A DNA stretch of 64,000 nucleotides from assembly GCF_000004075.3 (NCBI RefSeq), contig NC_026657.2, positions 35,326,732-35,390,731 of the forward strand. Direction: 5' to 3'. This document shows, piece after piece, positions 23,671 through 37,109 of the stretch. A program made the translations under genes and the position numbers. The notes beneath the pieces are model-generated. The model saw nothing but the letters and a program-made list of their open reading frames with translations. It did not search any database and was not told the DNA's origin. Every line of letters begins with the position of its first letter. Within the stretch, counting starts at the first letter, position 1. This DNA comes from Cucumis sativus (lineage: Eukaryota > Streptophyta > Magnoliopsida > Cucurbitales > Cucurbitaceae).

Positions 23671-26600
23671 GCGTTCATTTTGTTTTAGTGGTAAACAAGA
23701 GATACACTGTTGCATTCATTTTCGAATTCGAATTTCAAAATTTTAAATTAAAACTAGGTGTGTTTTGAATACAATTGAAAATAAGAATTTGTTTTTGTTT
23801 TTGTTGTTTAAAAAATTCTTTATTTTTCTAAAATGATTTTCGAATCATCAACCAAATAAAGCCTAAATTATTTCGATGTGCAACATCCTCATTTTATATT
23901 ATGTTTCAATTTGTAAAAAACTAAAAAGAGAAAAGATAATACAAAAAGTGTATTATAAAAAAATAAAAATGATTATAAACTATATATTGTACACTTGCAA
24001 TATGTGAGGACTGAGGAGTGCATAAGAAAAACTATAAAAACATTAAGGAAGTGTGTGGATGAAAACTTTAAATGTAACATGTTTTCACCACACACCCAAT
24101 TGAATAACAATTTTATGAACATGTAGAGGGTTTCTAACTCAACCCAATTCACTTTGGGTTGCCAAGCAGTTTAAGAAAATAGAGAAGTGGTGAGATACAT
24201 ATGATGCATGAAAAACATAAATTAAGAAGAAGAAAAGAAACAGTAAAATGAAAGCAAAGAGAAGGAAAGGGAATTAAAGAGAAGGGAGAAGAGATACATG
24301 GTGTTAATTATTTTTACTTTTAACATGTATACACAAAAATAAAGGGGAGATTTTATTTTTTAAAAATATAAAGTTACATAAAACATCCCTATAACCATTC
24401 ACTAAAAAGGGCAAATGGAGAAAACAAATACAAAATCATGAAAAAATGTAAATTAATTACTATAAGCCAAACTTGTACATTTACAAAAATTAAAATACCA
24501 CAAAAGCATGAAACATAAAACATATAAAGCATTTAAGTTTTTGCTCACCTCGAACCCTAAAAACTTTCCCAACCTCAAAAAAAGAAAAAAGAAAAAATAG
24601 AAGAGTTAGATGATAAAAGTTGAGAATGAGAACACATATTAAACTATAAAAAAAGAGATAAATATGGTGTTCCTTCTCTACCTAATGCTATAAACAGAAG
24701 TTTGAAAGAAACAATAACAATGAATAACTTCAATATCTGGGAACCACCATGATGCGAAAAGAAATAAAGAACATGGAAAAGAGAAGAATAAAAGAAGAGG
24801 GAGAGGAGGTGCTTGATCATCAATTAAATGTTTAATTTCACTATTTATTCACGAAAATGAGATAAGAATGTTTTTTAATATTATCAACTTTATATTTTTT
24901 TTTAAAATTTGTTGCAATTAACTTAGAATTGGATAATTTAAGAATTTACTGTGAAATTATTTTAGTTTTTATAAAATCAATTATTTACTAATTCAAACTT
25001 GATTTAAGGTTGAATGGAATCAAATATTAGTGATAATGTTAACCTACCAAATCTAGACATGAATGGTGTAGTTTCTTTTAAGTTTCCTATTAATTATTTG
25101 AAAAATTGCTCCAAATAGCACAAATTAGAAACTAAATATAATATATAACACAAGGAACAATATTTGTAAAAATGACAACTTATTGTTTAAGTTTTGAAAT
25201 GATTATTTAATTTGTTTACTTTTTTGTTGGATATCTTATTTACTGATTTTCTAAAAAGGGAGCGTTTTCAGTTACTTCTTTATCTTTGTGTGTTCGAATT
25301 ACTTAAGCCATGTTTGTCAGACAACTCAAATTTTATTTGTTGTTTTCAAATTCACTAACCAATTTTGGGGAAATTCGTTTTCGATTTAATGAAAATATGT
25401 GTGGATTCAGTTTTCGAAAAATGCTCGTAGATTTTGTGATTCAAATAGTGCTAATTCCAAAAATATATATATATTAATATTTTTAGTACTGTATCAAGAT
25501 TTGAACTCAAATTTTTAGAATGCATAATAACATTTTAAAAAAATAAAAATAGAGGATGTTTTAGAAAAAATATAGCAAAATAATTGAATCTATTTATAAA
25601 ATATGACAAAATCTATTAAATTCTCTATAAAACATTTAAGCTTTTTTTAATCATATTTGGTAAATAATTTTATAAATATAACCATTCTCCTAAAAACAAT
25701 AAAAAAAATATTTTTTTTTGTAAATGACAACTACTAAAGATGTTTATAAATATAACAAAACCAACCCGAATAAATAAACATGCATTTCACATTTCACGTC
25801 ATAAACTCAATTATATTTGTTAAATTAAAACATGTAATGAGTAATATATTATATGAAATTACAAAATAATAACTATACAAAGATTTCAACTTAAAAAAAT
25901 TCATAAATTAATATATAATTCTTCATATTCAAACTACTGGTTAATTCTAAATATATTTTCAAACACACTCTTAAAAAAATATATATATATGTTTAAAAAT
26001 GAAATTTAATTTCAGAAAATCCCTACCAAACACATATTTTAAAACCTAAAATGTTATTCTATTTTCTTTGGATCCATTATTTTCAAAGTTATGTTTCTAG
26101 TTTTTCCCTATCAAATATTAGCCCTTAATTATTATTATTTTTTCTAGATTTGTTTAAGGCGTTTTTGTTAGTTCATAAAGTGTTTTTTCTTTATTATTGT
26201 TATTTTCAAAATTATGAGATTGGTCAAGTCTTCACATCTATTCTTTTGGCCTAATTATTAATCACTTGTGACCTTTTTGGGAGAGGTCTAGGTTTAGGTT
26301 AAGGTGACCTCTTGGGGAGGGGTCTTGACTAAGGTCATATATAGGTCAAGCCAATTACTTGTCTTAGTTTGTGAATTAGAGTTACCTTGTTATTATTTGA
26401 ATCAAACCCATCTATTTATACCTTTCCCTTTTGGAACTTTGTGTCATTTTGATTTGATTTTCTTTTTATATTACTTCAATAAAACTCTCAAATGATAGGG
26501 TTTGGATTCATAATCAAAATATTGTATTAAGCCTTTCTTTTTCGAGTATAAAAAATATGGGTATAAAGTAAAAATAAAAAAATTGAATGACGATCTCCAA

Positions 26601-27758
26601 CTATTAAAAAAAAAATACATTTTTATTACCACAAAATTACGTTGAGTTATTGATTACAAATTTTCGATTCATTAACACGTACATACTATATACAATCTTC
26701 TAACGCGTATTGTGTAATGATTTATTAGAAGGAAAGGGAATCTAATGAAATCAAATCGTACTATATAAATTTAATCCTACCAAATATATACTCGGTGATT
26801 TTCCAAACTACCATAACTAAAAAGAGTTGGTTTTCTTTCTTTCTTCATTTATGATTGTCAGTTTTTTTTTCTTTTTTGATAAACAAATCAAGTAAAAGAA
26901 ATGCATTCCATAATTATATGTTTGAGATGATTGTGTTGAAATTGGGCAATATGAAGTGAAATGAAAAATAATTGGGACTTTTGTTACCATATAACCCTCA
27001 CTGTGCCCTTCATTTAATTGGTTGTCAGCTCAAATTTATAATGGAAAGAAAGACATTCATCTTCTTCTTGCCTTTCTTAGCCATATCTACATATATTATT
27101 GTCCCCTCAACAAAATGATTTATACAAGTATTGTGATTCATGTCACTAATTATAGAATCTACAACTTGTAATCAAAGCCCAACTAGAGCATATATCATAT
27201 TATTGATCAAACCTTGGAATCTTTAGCTAAATGAACAATTGTAATTGAGTAGTGAACGTTAGCATAACTCAAAGGTAGAAAAATGTTTCCTCTTACTTTT
27301 CAAATTTCAAGTATGTTTTATACTAAGCCCTTGAACTTTCAACATTAGTATAGGAAGTGTTTAATTTAGCTAAGCACAAAATTAAGAAATAAGGTCGGGT
27401 CTCTCGTTCAAAGATCATTACATATAGTCTCCCCATTAGAGCGGTTAAATTAGCCTATTTAATAAGCTATTCCTCTTACATATGCCTCTTATTACGTGTA
27501 ACACATGCAATGTGTTAAAAAGACACTTCTAGCTATTGAGATTTTGTACGATGTCAATTTAGGTTCGACTTTGATTTGTAAACGTTGAAAATATCCACTA
27601 ACCAACCCACAAATTGAGACATTGGCATATTTGGGCTCAACATATGCCACCTCTAGACAGAACATTTGAGTTTGGGTCCTTAAGTGTTGAGGTTAACAGT
27701 CAACAAATAATAACAAGGGCAGTAAAATTGAAGATAAGAGAGAAAGTATGATATGAAT

Positions 27759-27781
27759 AAGAGAGAGAGAGAGAGAGAGAG
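27759..27781. repeat. (GA)n microsatellite
   Basis: Uninterrupted GA dinucleotides, about eleven units. Confidence 0.95.
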
Positions 27782-28004
27782 GGAAAGAAAAGAGGTGCAT
27801 CCATGAAGGTGTTCATTAATGTAAAAAGACAAACAGAAAAAACATAAGGGTTTGAGATCCGAATTTAAGTTTCAGCTTTAAAAGGAATATCACATTAACC
27901 AAAAGTTGGAATGATTATTCTTTCTTTACCACATACACTCACTCGACCACACACACACACATACACACACCCCACCCCCACCTCCTGCTTTGATTTGGTT
28001 TTAT

Positions 28005-28029
28005 GCTTCTTCTTCTTCTTCTTCTTCTT
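28005..28029. repeat. (CTT)n microsatellite
   Basis: About eight CTT units, preceded at 27950-27970 by a CA-rich run. Confidence 0.95.
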
Positions 28030-29720
28030 TTTATATATATTTCTTTCAATCTGTTCACATTTTTGGATTTTAATTCATTTATAATCACTCCACAATATTA
28101 TCAAATTAACCTCTTCATTCTTTTATCTTTCTTTCTCTATGTGTATTTCAAATACATATATTCTCAACATGAAAGAAAAAACGTTTAGAAAGACCAAAAT
28201 TCTCAATCCCAACTAATTAACCTATACAAACAATATCAACTATTTCCAATGAATTGAAAAACTAAATTTAATGTAGTGAGGAGAAGAGAATTTTATTGAT
28301 GACAAATAATTAGCTTATCATAGTATATTAAACAAATTAAAATTAGAGTTAAAATAAATTAAAAGTACGTAAATAAATGCATGGAAGAAAGGAGATGGAT
28401 ATGGTTTTACCTAATCCCAACCTTAAAGTAAACATACTTTAAACCTAATTTCGCTTTTAGTTTAACACTTTCCTTTTGTATTGATGTTATGATAGGAAAA
28501 AAAAATTGAAGTACTACAGATAGTTTTTTTTTAATAAAAAAATATGAAATTTAATTGTTATATTTTAATCAAAAAGAGAAAAAAAAAAAAAAACAAAGAA
28601 ACAAAGATAAACAGTAGTTGTGAAGTCAGGTCTGGACAGAGAAAATAGGAATGTGAAAGTTTGAGACCAATGAAAATGGATATTCATGCATTTGCATTCT
28701 GATCATAAAAAATAAAATAATTAAAAAGACTTATTGATTTTCTCTCCTTTCTATGGCTCTGAAAAAGTTGTATTTTTTCAAGACAAAATACTTTTCTGTT
28801 CTTTTTTTTCTTTTTTCTTTTTAAATTTATTTCACTTTGTCCTCTTTGTAGCAATTACCCTCTTTTTTTCTCTCTTTCTCCTCCTTTCCATTATTGTAGA
28901 TTCTTCACTAAATTCGAGGTCTTTCTTTCTCCCTCTAAAAAATGTTTTTATTTTATTTTTCTGATTTTCATGAGATTTATTGACTTTCACTTAATTCAAA
29001 ATATAACAATAAAATCCATTGAATAAAACACTATCTTAACAGAGAGAAAATAACAACGGTCCATTGTTTATCATACAATACAAGAATTATTTAAGAATAA
29101 TGTAGGCTCATACTACTATTTTTGGTTTCCATTGTTTGAATTTCATTTATTTTGGTCCTCCTATAAATTTAAGAAATTGTATATGTAGTTTTGTTTTGTT
29201 GTTGAATATTTTTATAAAAAGAAAGTCTGTTTGAGTACTTCCTTTGAGATTTTGAAAATATATCTAAATAAGAGTTTTATTATAAACATAGAAACTAAAA
29301 TGAAACCATTGATAAGAATAAAATAGAATGAAACTTGAAAATGTTGTTTTAACTAATAAAAATGATGTTTAATGATGCATTAAAAGTTCTTCTCCACTAT
29401 TTTCTTACTAACACTAGTAACTCGACACAAACTCTGAATATTAATTACCTACAAACTAATTAGACAAACGAATGACAATGAAATTCATTGCCCAGAAGAA
29501 AACACCAACTCAAATCATTAGCTAAGGAATAAAGGGAGGGAGAATATGATTCTAAAATTTCATTTTGGGTTTTCATGTAATCTAAATTAGAAGGGTTTTG
29601 CTACTATCATAATGTAAATAATGTTGTAGAGAATATAATTTCCAACTCAGTTTAAAAATCTGGAACAAAAACGATTCACTATGAGAAGTGTACATATTCT
29701 CATTACAATTATAACTGAAA

Positions 29721-29746
29721 AATATATATATATATATATATATATA
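29721..29746. repeat. (AT)n microsatellite
   Basis: Twelve to thirteen AT dinucleotides about 360 bases upstream of the MYB start codon. Confidence 0.95.
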
Positions 29747-29993
29747 ATAAATAGATGCTGGTTAAATCCAGAGTCTTTGAATTTTATATGCATAGAAAAC
29801 AATATGGAGAAAATAATAATAAGAATCCCAATTTCTTAAACAGGATATTTTGCTAGCTGTTGTGTTGTTGTTGAGTTGTAAAACAGTGTGCAACTATTTA
29901 GAAGCAGACTTTATATCTCACTCAATCATCTACCTCATGATCAGAGTGTCCTTTTCCTGAAAGACTGCCAACCCATAAATTATTCCAATTTCT

Positions 29994-30003
29994 TCATATA
30001 TAT
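29994..30003 (+). promoter_or_regulatory. Candidate TATA box of the MYB gene
   Basis: TTCATATATATC lies about 105 bases before the start codon, followed by a CT-rich leader (30069-30090). Spacing suits a plant core promoter; no further proof. Confidence 0.4.
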
Positions 30004-30107
30004 CTCTAATTGCTTCTTCACATCTCTATTATATTTTCACCCTCTAAGAAGAGAAAATAAACCATAATCTCTCTCTCTATCTCTATCTCTTTAAAGTTCC
30101 ACTTCCA

Positions 30108-30867
30108 ATGACTGAAGAAGAAGAAGAGTCTCTGAAAAGAAAAGTGAAACAAGTTGTTGAAGGAGACATAAATGAGGCTGAAATTTTGAGAAATGGAGGA
30201 GTCAATAAAGGCGCTTGGACTGCAGAAGAAGATCAAAAATTGGCTCAAGTTATTGCCATTCATGGTGCAAAAAGGTGGAAGTCCATTGCAGCTAAAGCAG
30301 GTCCATCCCTTTCAACTTTCAACTTCTCCTTTTTCTTTCCAACTTCCCACGCACATATATTCAATGGGTTTCTAAATTTTCCAGGCCTCAATCGTTGTGG
30401 GAAGAGTTGCAGACTAAGATGGCTCAATTATCTCAGACCTAACATTAAGAGAGGAAATATATCAGATCAAGAAGAAGATTTGATCCTCAGGCTTCATAAA
30501 CTTCTTGGCAACAGGTCAAATTTTCTATCCCCTTTCATTCTATATTTCTCAACTTTTCTTGCTTTCATTAACTTAATAAAAGTTTTGGTTTTCGGAGTTT
30601 AGGTGGTCTTTGATTGCTGGGAGACTGCCAGGGCGAACAGATAACGAGATCAAGAACTACTGGAATTCTCATTTGAGCAAAAAAATGAACCAACAGAGTG
30701 AAAAAGAAAGAAGGAAAGGGTGTAAAAGAAAAGTGAACACAGAGTCTAGAGAAGAGGAAACGTCTCAAGAACGTGAAAACAGCTCAAACTTGGAGTATGA
30801 TGTCGATAACTTGTTTGATTTTTCCAATGAGGGACCTGATTTGGAGTGGATGAGTAATTTCCTGTAA
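30108..30867 (+). CDS. R2R3-MYB transcription factor with bHLH-interaction signature
   Basis: Three exons, 30108-30300, 30385-30514 and 30603-30867, with introns of 84 and 88 bp at the two positions typical of plant R2R3-MYB genes, give 195 residues. R2 spans about 34-84 (W37, W57, W77; [19 protein letters not shown]) and R3 about 87-135 (first Trp replaced by Ile, W109, W128; [20 protein letters not shown]). Residues 96-115 fit the pattern [DE]Lx2[RK]x3Lx6Lx3R for binding R/B-type bHLH partners, so a role in a MYB-bHLH-WD40 complex is likely. Such proteins (subgroups 5, 6 and 15 and MYB82-like) control trichomes, anthocyanin, tannin or seed-coat traits. After R3 comes a basic segment, a Glu/Ser-rich stretch and a short acidic C-terminus ([19 protein letters not shown]) that may activate transcription. 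The Glu-rich N terminus of 30 residues is longer than usual. Family is certain, subgroup is not. Confidence 0.93.
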
Positions 30868-32141
30868 TTGGGTATCATAAGCAGCAACTATAAAGCTTAG
30901 GTTGTTAGTGCACTCTCATGCAAATCATTACTAATTTATCTAAAAATTTAATCGTTTCACTCATAGCCTTTACCAAAATATTTGGTTGCTGATGTACAGA
31001 TTCCTACTAACTTCATCTTCTGCAATCATCAACTATCAAAATCATATTCCAAAGATCATAATTCTATACACATCTATAGGGAGTCTGCAAGAAACATCTA
31101 GGGCCAATATGGTAATCTCCTAAATATAAAGAGAGAGACACAGAGAGATCTTGTGCTACATATAGTAATCCTCCAAGTTTAGAGAGAGAGAGGGAGAGAG
31201 AGGGAGAGAGAGAGAGAGAGAGAGAGGGAACTTGCTAGTGCACTCATTAAGAGGGGATGGTTTAAGTTTCTAGATTTTGCCTCATAATCCGATGTTGTGG
31301 TGGGGATATGAAAAGAATCATTCTGAAAGACAAGAAAAACAAAATACTCACTTTCTGTCACGAGCTTAGTCCAAATTTTCAGATGGTCAGAATCAGACAA
31401 ATAGTGCTGACCAGCATTCCTCCACCACATAACACTCAGCCACATATGGTCTTTTGGTCAGCGTCTATATCTTGTCAACCTTGGATTTTACCCAAACAAA
31501 ACAGATGAGTACAAATTTACAGCAAAGTTTAAGTACTAATGTACATAATATACATAACACCTAGACCATCGCTCAACTCATGTTTTTGTTTCATCCTACC
31601 TAAACCATCAAATTGGCCCCATTGGAGCTTGCCATTAGTATTATTTGTTCCCAGCTAGTTCTTAATATGGAGAAAAAAAAAGAAAAAAGAAAGAAACAAA
31701 AAGATAATTTGTATGATTGCAAGTCCCCAGCATGTTAAACGTGGAGTACCCGACAAAATATTGGTCTCCAGCACTTGTGAGGATTTGTATTGGTCTCAAT
31801 AACTGTTATGTTGTAAAAAGAAAAATATGAAACTGAGTAGGATAATCAAGAATTTGAGCTTCCATATCTTGGAACAATATATCCTTGTGTTTACATATTC
31901 AGCGTTAAAACAATTAATTAAAGAGGTCGATCAAATAAACAATTAATTTACAAACTCTGGACCTTGACAAGTATGACTCTAGAACTTGACTGATTTATTT
32001 TTCGTCGGGGAAAGCAGTCTATAATACAAAGGATTACTGCCACTATAGTTCGTAATGGATGAGTATAAAATCACAGTACTGAGAGTGAACTGTTTAAGAT
32101 ACTATTTACAGCCTCAGCATTAAGCATTACCATGCTGCAAA
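30868..32141. other. Intergenic region between MYB and ATG12 3' ends
   Basis: Convergent 3' space. It holds the MYB 3' untranslated part, a GA microsatellite at 31181-31228 and AT-rich DNA. The frames at 31179-31445 and 31308-31508 are on opposite strands of the same stretch and show no domain. The last part, before 32142, is the likely ATG12 3' untranslated region. Confidence 0.65.
31181..31228. repeat. (GA)n microsatellite with GGGA interruptions
   Basis: About 48 bases of AG repeats broken twice by an extra GG. Confidence 0.95.
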
Positions 32142-34150
32142 TTAGCCCCAAGCCATGGAGCAGGCATAATTTACCACCAACTTCCCATCAATTCCAAAGT
32201 TCTGCAAATAGGCACACAAAAAAGAATAATCCACAAGATGATAAAACTTCAGATGCATGTGGATATGAAAATACATACATGTATACCTAGGTAAAGAAAC
32301 AGATTAAAGAATTGCTATGAAGTCAAGAATAATTACCCTCAGAGAGGGGTGATGAAAAAAGACATTTAAGGTTACTCATCTGATCTAATGTTATAGTTTG
32401 TTTCGTGATAATCTAAGAGAACTTACAGATATCCTGCTTTCAGAAAGTTTTCAAATTTTGATTGCTTAAGCCTTTCCCCTTCACCTCATAAAAATATACA
32501 ATGATGGGTATTTTCAAGAATGATTCATGACCAGCATCAACATCAGAAGTCTACACTATACCTTCAATGAATATACCCCCTAAGTTTAGATGACAGGCTT
32601 TGACCGGCCAATAAATAGATTCCAACCAATTCACCCTCCCCTCAACACACACACACATCCCTCACCTCCTTTTTTTTCTTCTAAAAGTTTGTAAACAGTG
32701 TACAAACGCAGCTTGAACATAAAGAGAAGAAATGAGTCAATATCAACTCACATTATATAGATCAATAACTGTCTCATCTGGACCCGGTGAGAATGCACTG
32801 TTGACAAACACAAACTTCAAATAATATAAACAATTAGCATAGAGAAGTGTCATTAAATTCAAATGAATTGGCAGATGGAAAAGAGATTATTCCACAAGAC
32901 AGATGAATACCAAGGTGTCCCGTTGAATGGACCGGCGTATATAATCAATCACTTTAATAAATTTGTCTGTTCCGGGCATCTGTCAAATGTATGAAATATG
33001 TGAATGAATTTTTTCTATAAACTTGCAACTGTAGAAAACCAAATTCCAAAAAGATAAAAATTCATGGATGAGCTGCTGTATAAAATTTACAAAACCTGAG
33101 AGAAACTAACAGAGAATCTAACAAGGCCCCCAAAATCCTTATGAAATCTTCAACAAAGTTTTGGTGATTATACACATGATAATTGTTAGGACAACAACCC
33201 TATGTTAGAGATACATAATTAAATTTGCCTTCAACCACTAGATTAAGCTTTTGGATGAATTGGTGGTTTAATACTCTCTAGTGTCTCCAAATATTTCACG
33301 ATAGTATGATATTATCCACTTTGGGCATAAACTCGCAAGACTTCGTTTTATATTTCACCTAAAATTACTCATACTTATTGGAGATAGTTGTTCTTACTAA
33401 TATACACATAATTTTTCCCTTATCTGTGCAATGTGTCACTTTGGTCGCACACCCAACAAAAATGATATCTTGATGGAAACGTGAATTTTGCACGGGATAA
33501 GGATGTGGCATTTTATCCATGGGATCTAATACTTGTGTAACAACAGAGTTTAAGCTTCGTTCCTTCAGCTCTTAGGTCGGTAGTATTCTACACCTATTAG
33601 CCTAGTCCGTCTAGCTCACTCAGAGAACATCAAACACACACATAAAACCTTACCTACATAGGCAAACATGATTGCTAGAATCAGACGGTTATAGTTCAGT
33701 TTTATAATCAAATAAAATGATAAAAAATTCTCACAAGCATCAAGATTGGTTTCCAATTTACATTTTAAACAGTATGATACAAATTTTTAACCTTTAAAAC
33801 TGTAAACTGACGAAAATTGACATAATACAAACCTTAAACTTAGTTTGTTTGAGAATGGGAGCATCCCCAGTAGCTCTCAACAGGACAACCACTGCCAGAA
33901 ATGAAACCAAAATAAATCAGGATGAACCTTGATAGAAAACGTCATTAGGAAAGCACCCGTAATAAAACAACAATTACAAAACAAGATGTTCTTCTGCATC
34001 AAAAAATCAATTAAATCTAAAAAGTGAATAAAGTTTGAAAGTTCGATTCATCAAACATAGCAAAATAAACAGTGATTGAAAATGGAGTTGTTCATACATC
34101 CTTTAAAGCTCACCTTTTCGAGCAGAACTGGATGACTCTGTAGAAGTCAT
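32142..34150 (-). CDS. ATG12: Autophagy-related ubiquitin-like protein ATG12
   Basis: Five short exons, 34114-34150, 33833-33891, 32911-32979, 32752-32814 and 32142-32201, all with GT-AG borders and matching phases, join to 95 residues, almost the usual plant length. ATG12 is the ubiquitin-like modifier joined by ATG7 and ATG10 to a lysine of ATG5; the ATG12-ATG5/ATG16 complex then drives ATG8 lipidation on the growing autophagosome in the cytosol. Visible: a Ser/Thr-rich N terminus (1-12), the first beta strand and loop [20 protein letters not shown] (13-32), [16 protein letters not shown] (33-48), the [20 protein letters not shown] block (56-75) and the C-terminal [15 protein letters not shown] with the essential terminal Gly95. 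The stop follows that Gly directly, so no maturation is needed. Met33 stands where Ile or Val is common. Upstream in-frame sequence is open but the ATG at 34150 fits the family. Confidence 0.96.
33185..33290. other. Possible retroelement scrap in ATG12 intron 2
   Basis: The stretch around CAACCACTAGATTAAGCTTT followed by GGATGAATTGGTGGTTTAA resembles a sequence I associate with common plant retroelement LTRs or their flanks. It sits in the 853-bp intron 2, the longest of the gene. Ends are not visible; treat as a hint. Confidence 0.3.
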
Positions 34151-34275
34151 CGTTTTCCTTCGCCGTGAACTACGGGATCCCCGTTCTCGTGGAGTACGTT
34201 CTCCGATTTCGATCAAAAGATATTGGTTGGGTAAGTTCGTAGGAGTCCGTGGCCTGAGTTTGGGCTTTGCAATGC

Positions 34276-34300
34276 CAAAAGAAGCCCATTGGGCTTCAAA
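34276..34300 (-). promoter_or_regulatory. Palindromic site II (TGGGC/GCCCA) element in the ATG12 promoter
   Basis: GAAGCCCATTGGGCTTCAA lies about 130 bases upstream of the ATG12 start codon, with another TTGGGCTTTG at 34260. Site II motifs bind TCP factors and are common in promoters of constitutively expressed plant genes. Function here is inferred from position. Confidence 0.5.
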
Positions 34301-35240
34301 TTTTAACAATTCTAGAAAGGGAAATTGGAATTGATTACGATTTTATGAATAAATATTTTCTATTGTGAAAATAGTTTCAGAAAATAGCAAACATTCAAAA
34401 TAATTTGATTTGTAGCAAAATCTTGAAAAATATATATATTTTTAATATTTCTCACTCGATTTTACCGATTGATAGAATGAATATCATATTTGTTAGTTAT
34501 AATGTATTTGTGAACTGTATAATTAATATTACGGTTTATTTAAATATCATTCAATTTTATCTTCAAACGAAATTAAATAAACGTTTATTTATTATGCTAG
34601 ATTCACGCCTTAAATTAATAATAAATTATCTTTCAAAATAATATATTTTATATAAAATTATGCATTTAATATATTAACAACTTATGTACCTTTCTTATAA
34701 TTTTGCATATACAAAATTTTCAATAAACTGACCATATTATTATTATGTATAATAATACATATTTAATTTACACTATTTAATTCACATAATTAAATCATTA
34801 ATAACGTTGAAGATTCCAAATTTTAAATTTAAAATAATATTTTCTACCTAAAATTATGCGTTTTATATAATAATAAATTCATATAATTAGTGTATTTTTC
34901 TTATTTTTAAGCATTATTTTATGAATTAAAGGTTAGTATAACGACACGAAATCAGTTTATGTAATTATCATTTTAAATGAGGGATGTTTTCCATTGAATA
35001 TTATTTAAAATTGATTTTAAATATTGATTTAAAACTACAAAAACACTAAAAAATTATTATTCAAATGACAATATCCCAAAAAGTCGTGAGAATAATATGA
35101 TTTTTATTTGAAATTATCTAATTGTACCAATTTTTCTTTTTAATCTGACTTTTATTTTGGATACAAAAATATTCGAATGAATTTGTTTTCAGTTTTGGAA
35201 ATTTTTCACTGCAATCGTCCTCTTCATTGGTCGCATTTAT

Positions 35241-35535
35241 TTTAAAAAGTAATGTCTTATTTTACTTCTCATTACTCCAACATTTAAAGCAATGATATCA
35301 TAGAATAGGTTGAGAGCATTCCATCGATTGGACTGTATTAACGAAAATTTCCTCACCTCAAGAAAGTGAGAAATTAGTACAATCTCTCAAAATTCGTCAT
35401 AGGAATAGTCTTCTAATAAAGAGATGTCTTTTTTAAAGTATTAATTAAAATAATTTTTTTCTTGAGATCAAATCTTGGACTACCAAATACGTGATCTCTC
35501 ACCCCTAGATTTTGTTTAAGGAAAACAGTAATTCC
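35241..35535 (+). repeat. Dispersed repeat family A, copy 2 (partner at 10203)
   Basis: Collinear with 10203-10480, including AATGTCTTATTTTA, ATTACTCCAA, AGGAATAGTCTTCTAATAAA and TAGATTTTGTTTAAGGAAAA. Length differs by small indels. Same orientation in both places. Class unknown. Confidence 0.75.
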
Positions 35536-37109
35536 AATTGGCTTCCTAAAATTTTTGCAATTCCATCTAATTAAAAAAAAATAGAGAAATTTGAAGGAAG
35601 AGCAAAATTGGAGGTCACCGCTGAAAATATAGCAAAATTAGTCAAGATTTTTAGCAAAATATTGCCACGTGCATGTATGACTTTTATAATTTATATTTTA
35701 TCCCTAATTTTGTGGTAACTTACATTTTTTTCACTTACAATGTATTTTAAACTTATCATATATTGATAAGGTGATCGAATTTAAGTAACCAAATTTATGT
35801 ATGAGATATTGATGAAATACAATGTATTTTACTCAATTGGTTATGGGATTATATCCTAACCGAATAATTTATTTATTGAAAAAGTTGGCAATAACTTTAT
35901 TCTATATTAGTGGAATCTTTATCCTTAATAATCCTTAATCTCCATCTTTAATAAAACCTTATAGATTTGTTTGGTAAGAATTCGAAAATATATATTTAAG
36001 TAATTCATAATATCTTTTTAAAGTTAAAATTTGAAAATAGGTAGTTTTAATAACAATTTAAAACATGTTTGTTTATCTTATTTCTTTCTATTATTTTAAA
36101 ATTGTATTAAACTAATTATATCTATCTTTAATAAATCTTTATTTACTGAGCCTTCAAAAACATATATTTAATAAATTGTTAATATATTTTTTAGTTACAT
36201 TTTAAGAAAATGTGTTTTTAATGTCTTTTTAAAAATATGTCATTTTAATAAGATTTAAAAATATTTATATTTATTTTATTCATTTTTATTATTTCAATGT
36301 TGCATTAAACTAATTTTTAGACTACATCTTGTTTGTTTAACATTATTTGTAATGTTAATTATATTTCATGTAATACATCTTTCAACATTTTAAAAAGTTG
36401 TGTATGCTATACAACTGAAAGATAATAATAGAACTGTAGGGAATAAACTTTTGTTATGACTTTACAACAAGCAAAGACTACGTTTTATGGTAAATGGATC
36501 GAAACTTTCCAGTATCACGATTATGGCATTGCTGAGGTGTATGTTTCATTACATCCTGGTTTCAACAATTTGTTGAATGTATTCAAGGTAAACTTTTTTC
36601 GTCCTCCAATCTATCTATGCCTCGTTCGACAATTTACTACGATGATTGCAACAATTCGAACCTCATTTGTTAGAGTTTAAGTTGGATTGTTGACCCGATA
36701 TTTTGTATTTACATTTTTTATTTTTTTGTATGGTAGAGTTTCCTTAAACTCTTTAAAATTTAAGTATGCTTAAATTTTCATTTTTGTTTTCCTTCTATGT
36801 TGCGTATTCGCATTTATTTTTCAATTTCAACAAATACAAAGTACTCATCTAATTATATTAGAATCATAAACCAATTTACAAGATGATAATAATTTTTTGG
36901 AAATTTTTTATAAATATAACAAAATAACAAAATATTTACGCCCTACGTAACGAAATAAAAAAGCCCATGAAGTCGGACATATTTTCTAAAATATTTTAGG
37001 TTTGTCCGTCTTTTCTATTTCTTTCTTCTATTTTGCCATTTTTCTTTTTCTTTTTCATTGTCTTTTTCTACCATTTTTATTTTACTTTTTCAAATTGTTA
37101 TTTGGTTTA

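Larger units (their letters stand above)
22051..30107. other. 8-kb gene-free region
   Basis: No reading frame has a recognisable domain; all are 76 codons or shorter. It contains a GCCCATTGGGC palindrome at 22365 in a short GC-richer stretch, two small duplications (23109-23164; 23401 with 23588), several microsatellites, and a stretch at about 26280-26510 that resembles a decayed LTR (TCTATTTATACC box) without confirmed ends. The last ~120 bases are the likely core promoter and leader of the MYB gene. Confidence 0.65.

Noticed and set aside
26280..26510. Possible solo LTR (TCTATTTATACC box, TATA-like)
   Set aside because: No paired repeat, no ends and no target duplication visible, so not listed as an element.
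31179..31508. Opposite-strand frames downstream of the MYB gene
   Set aside because: Overlap each other and the GA microsatellite; no family resemblance.
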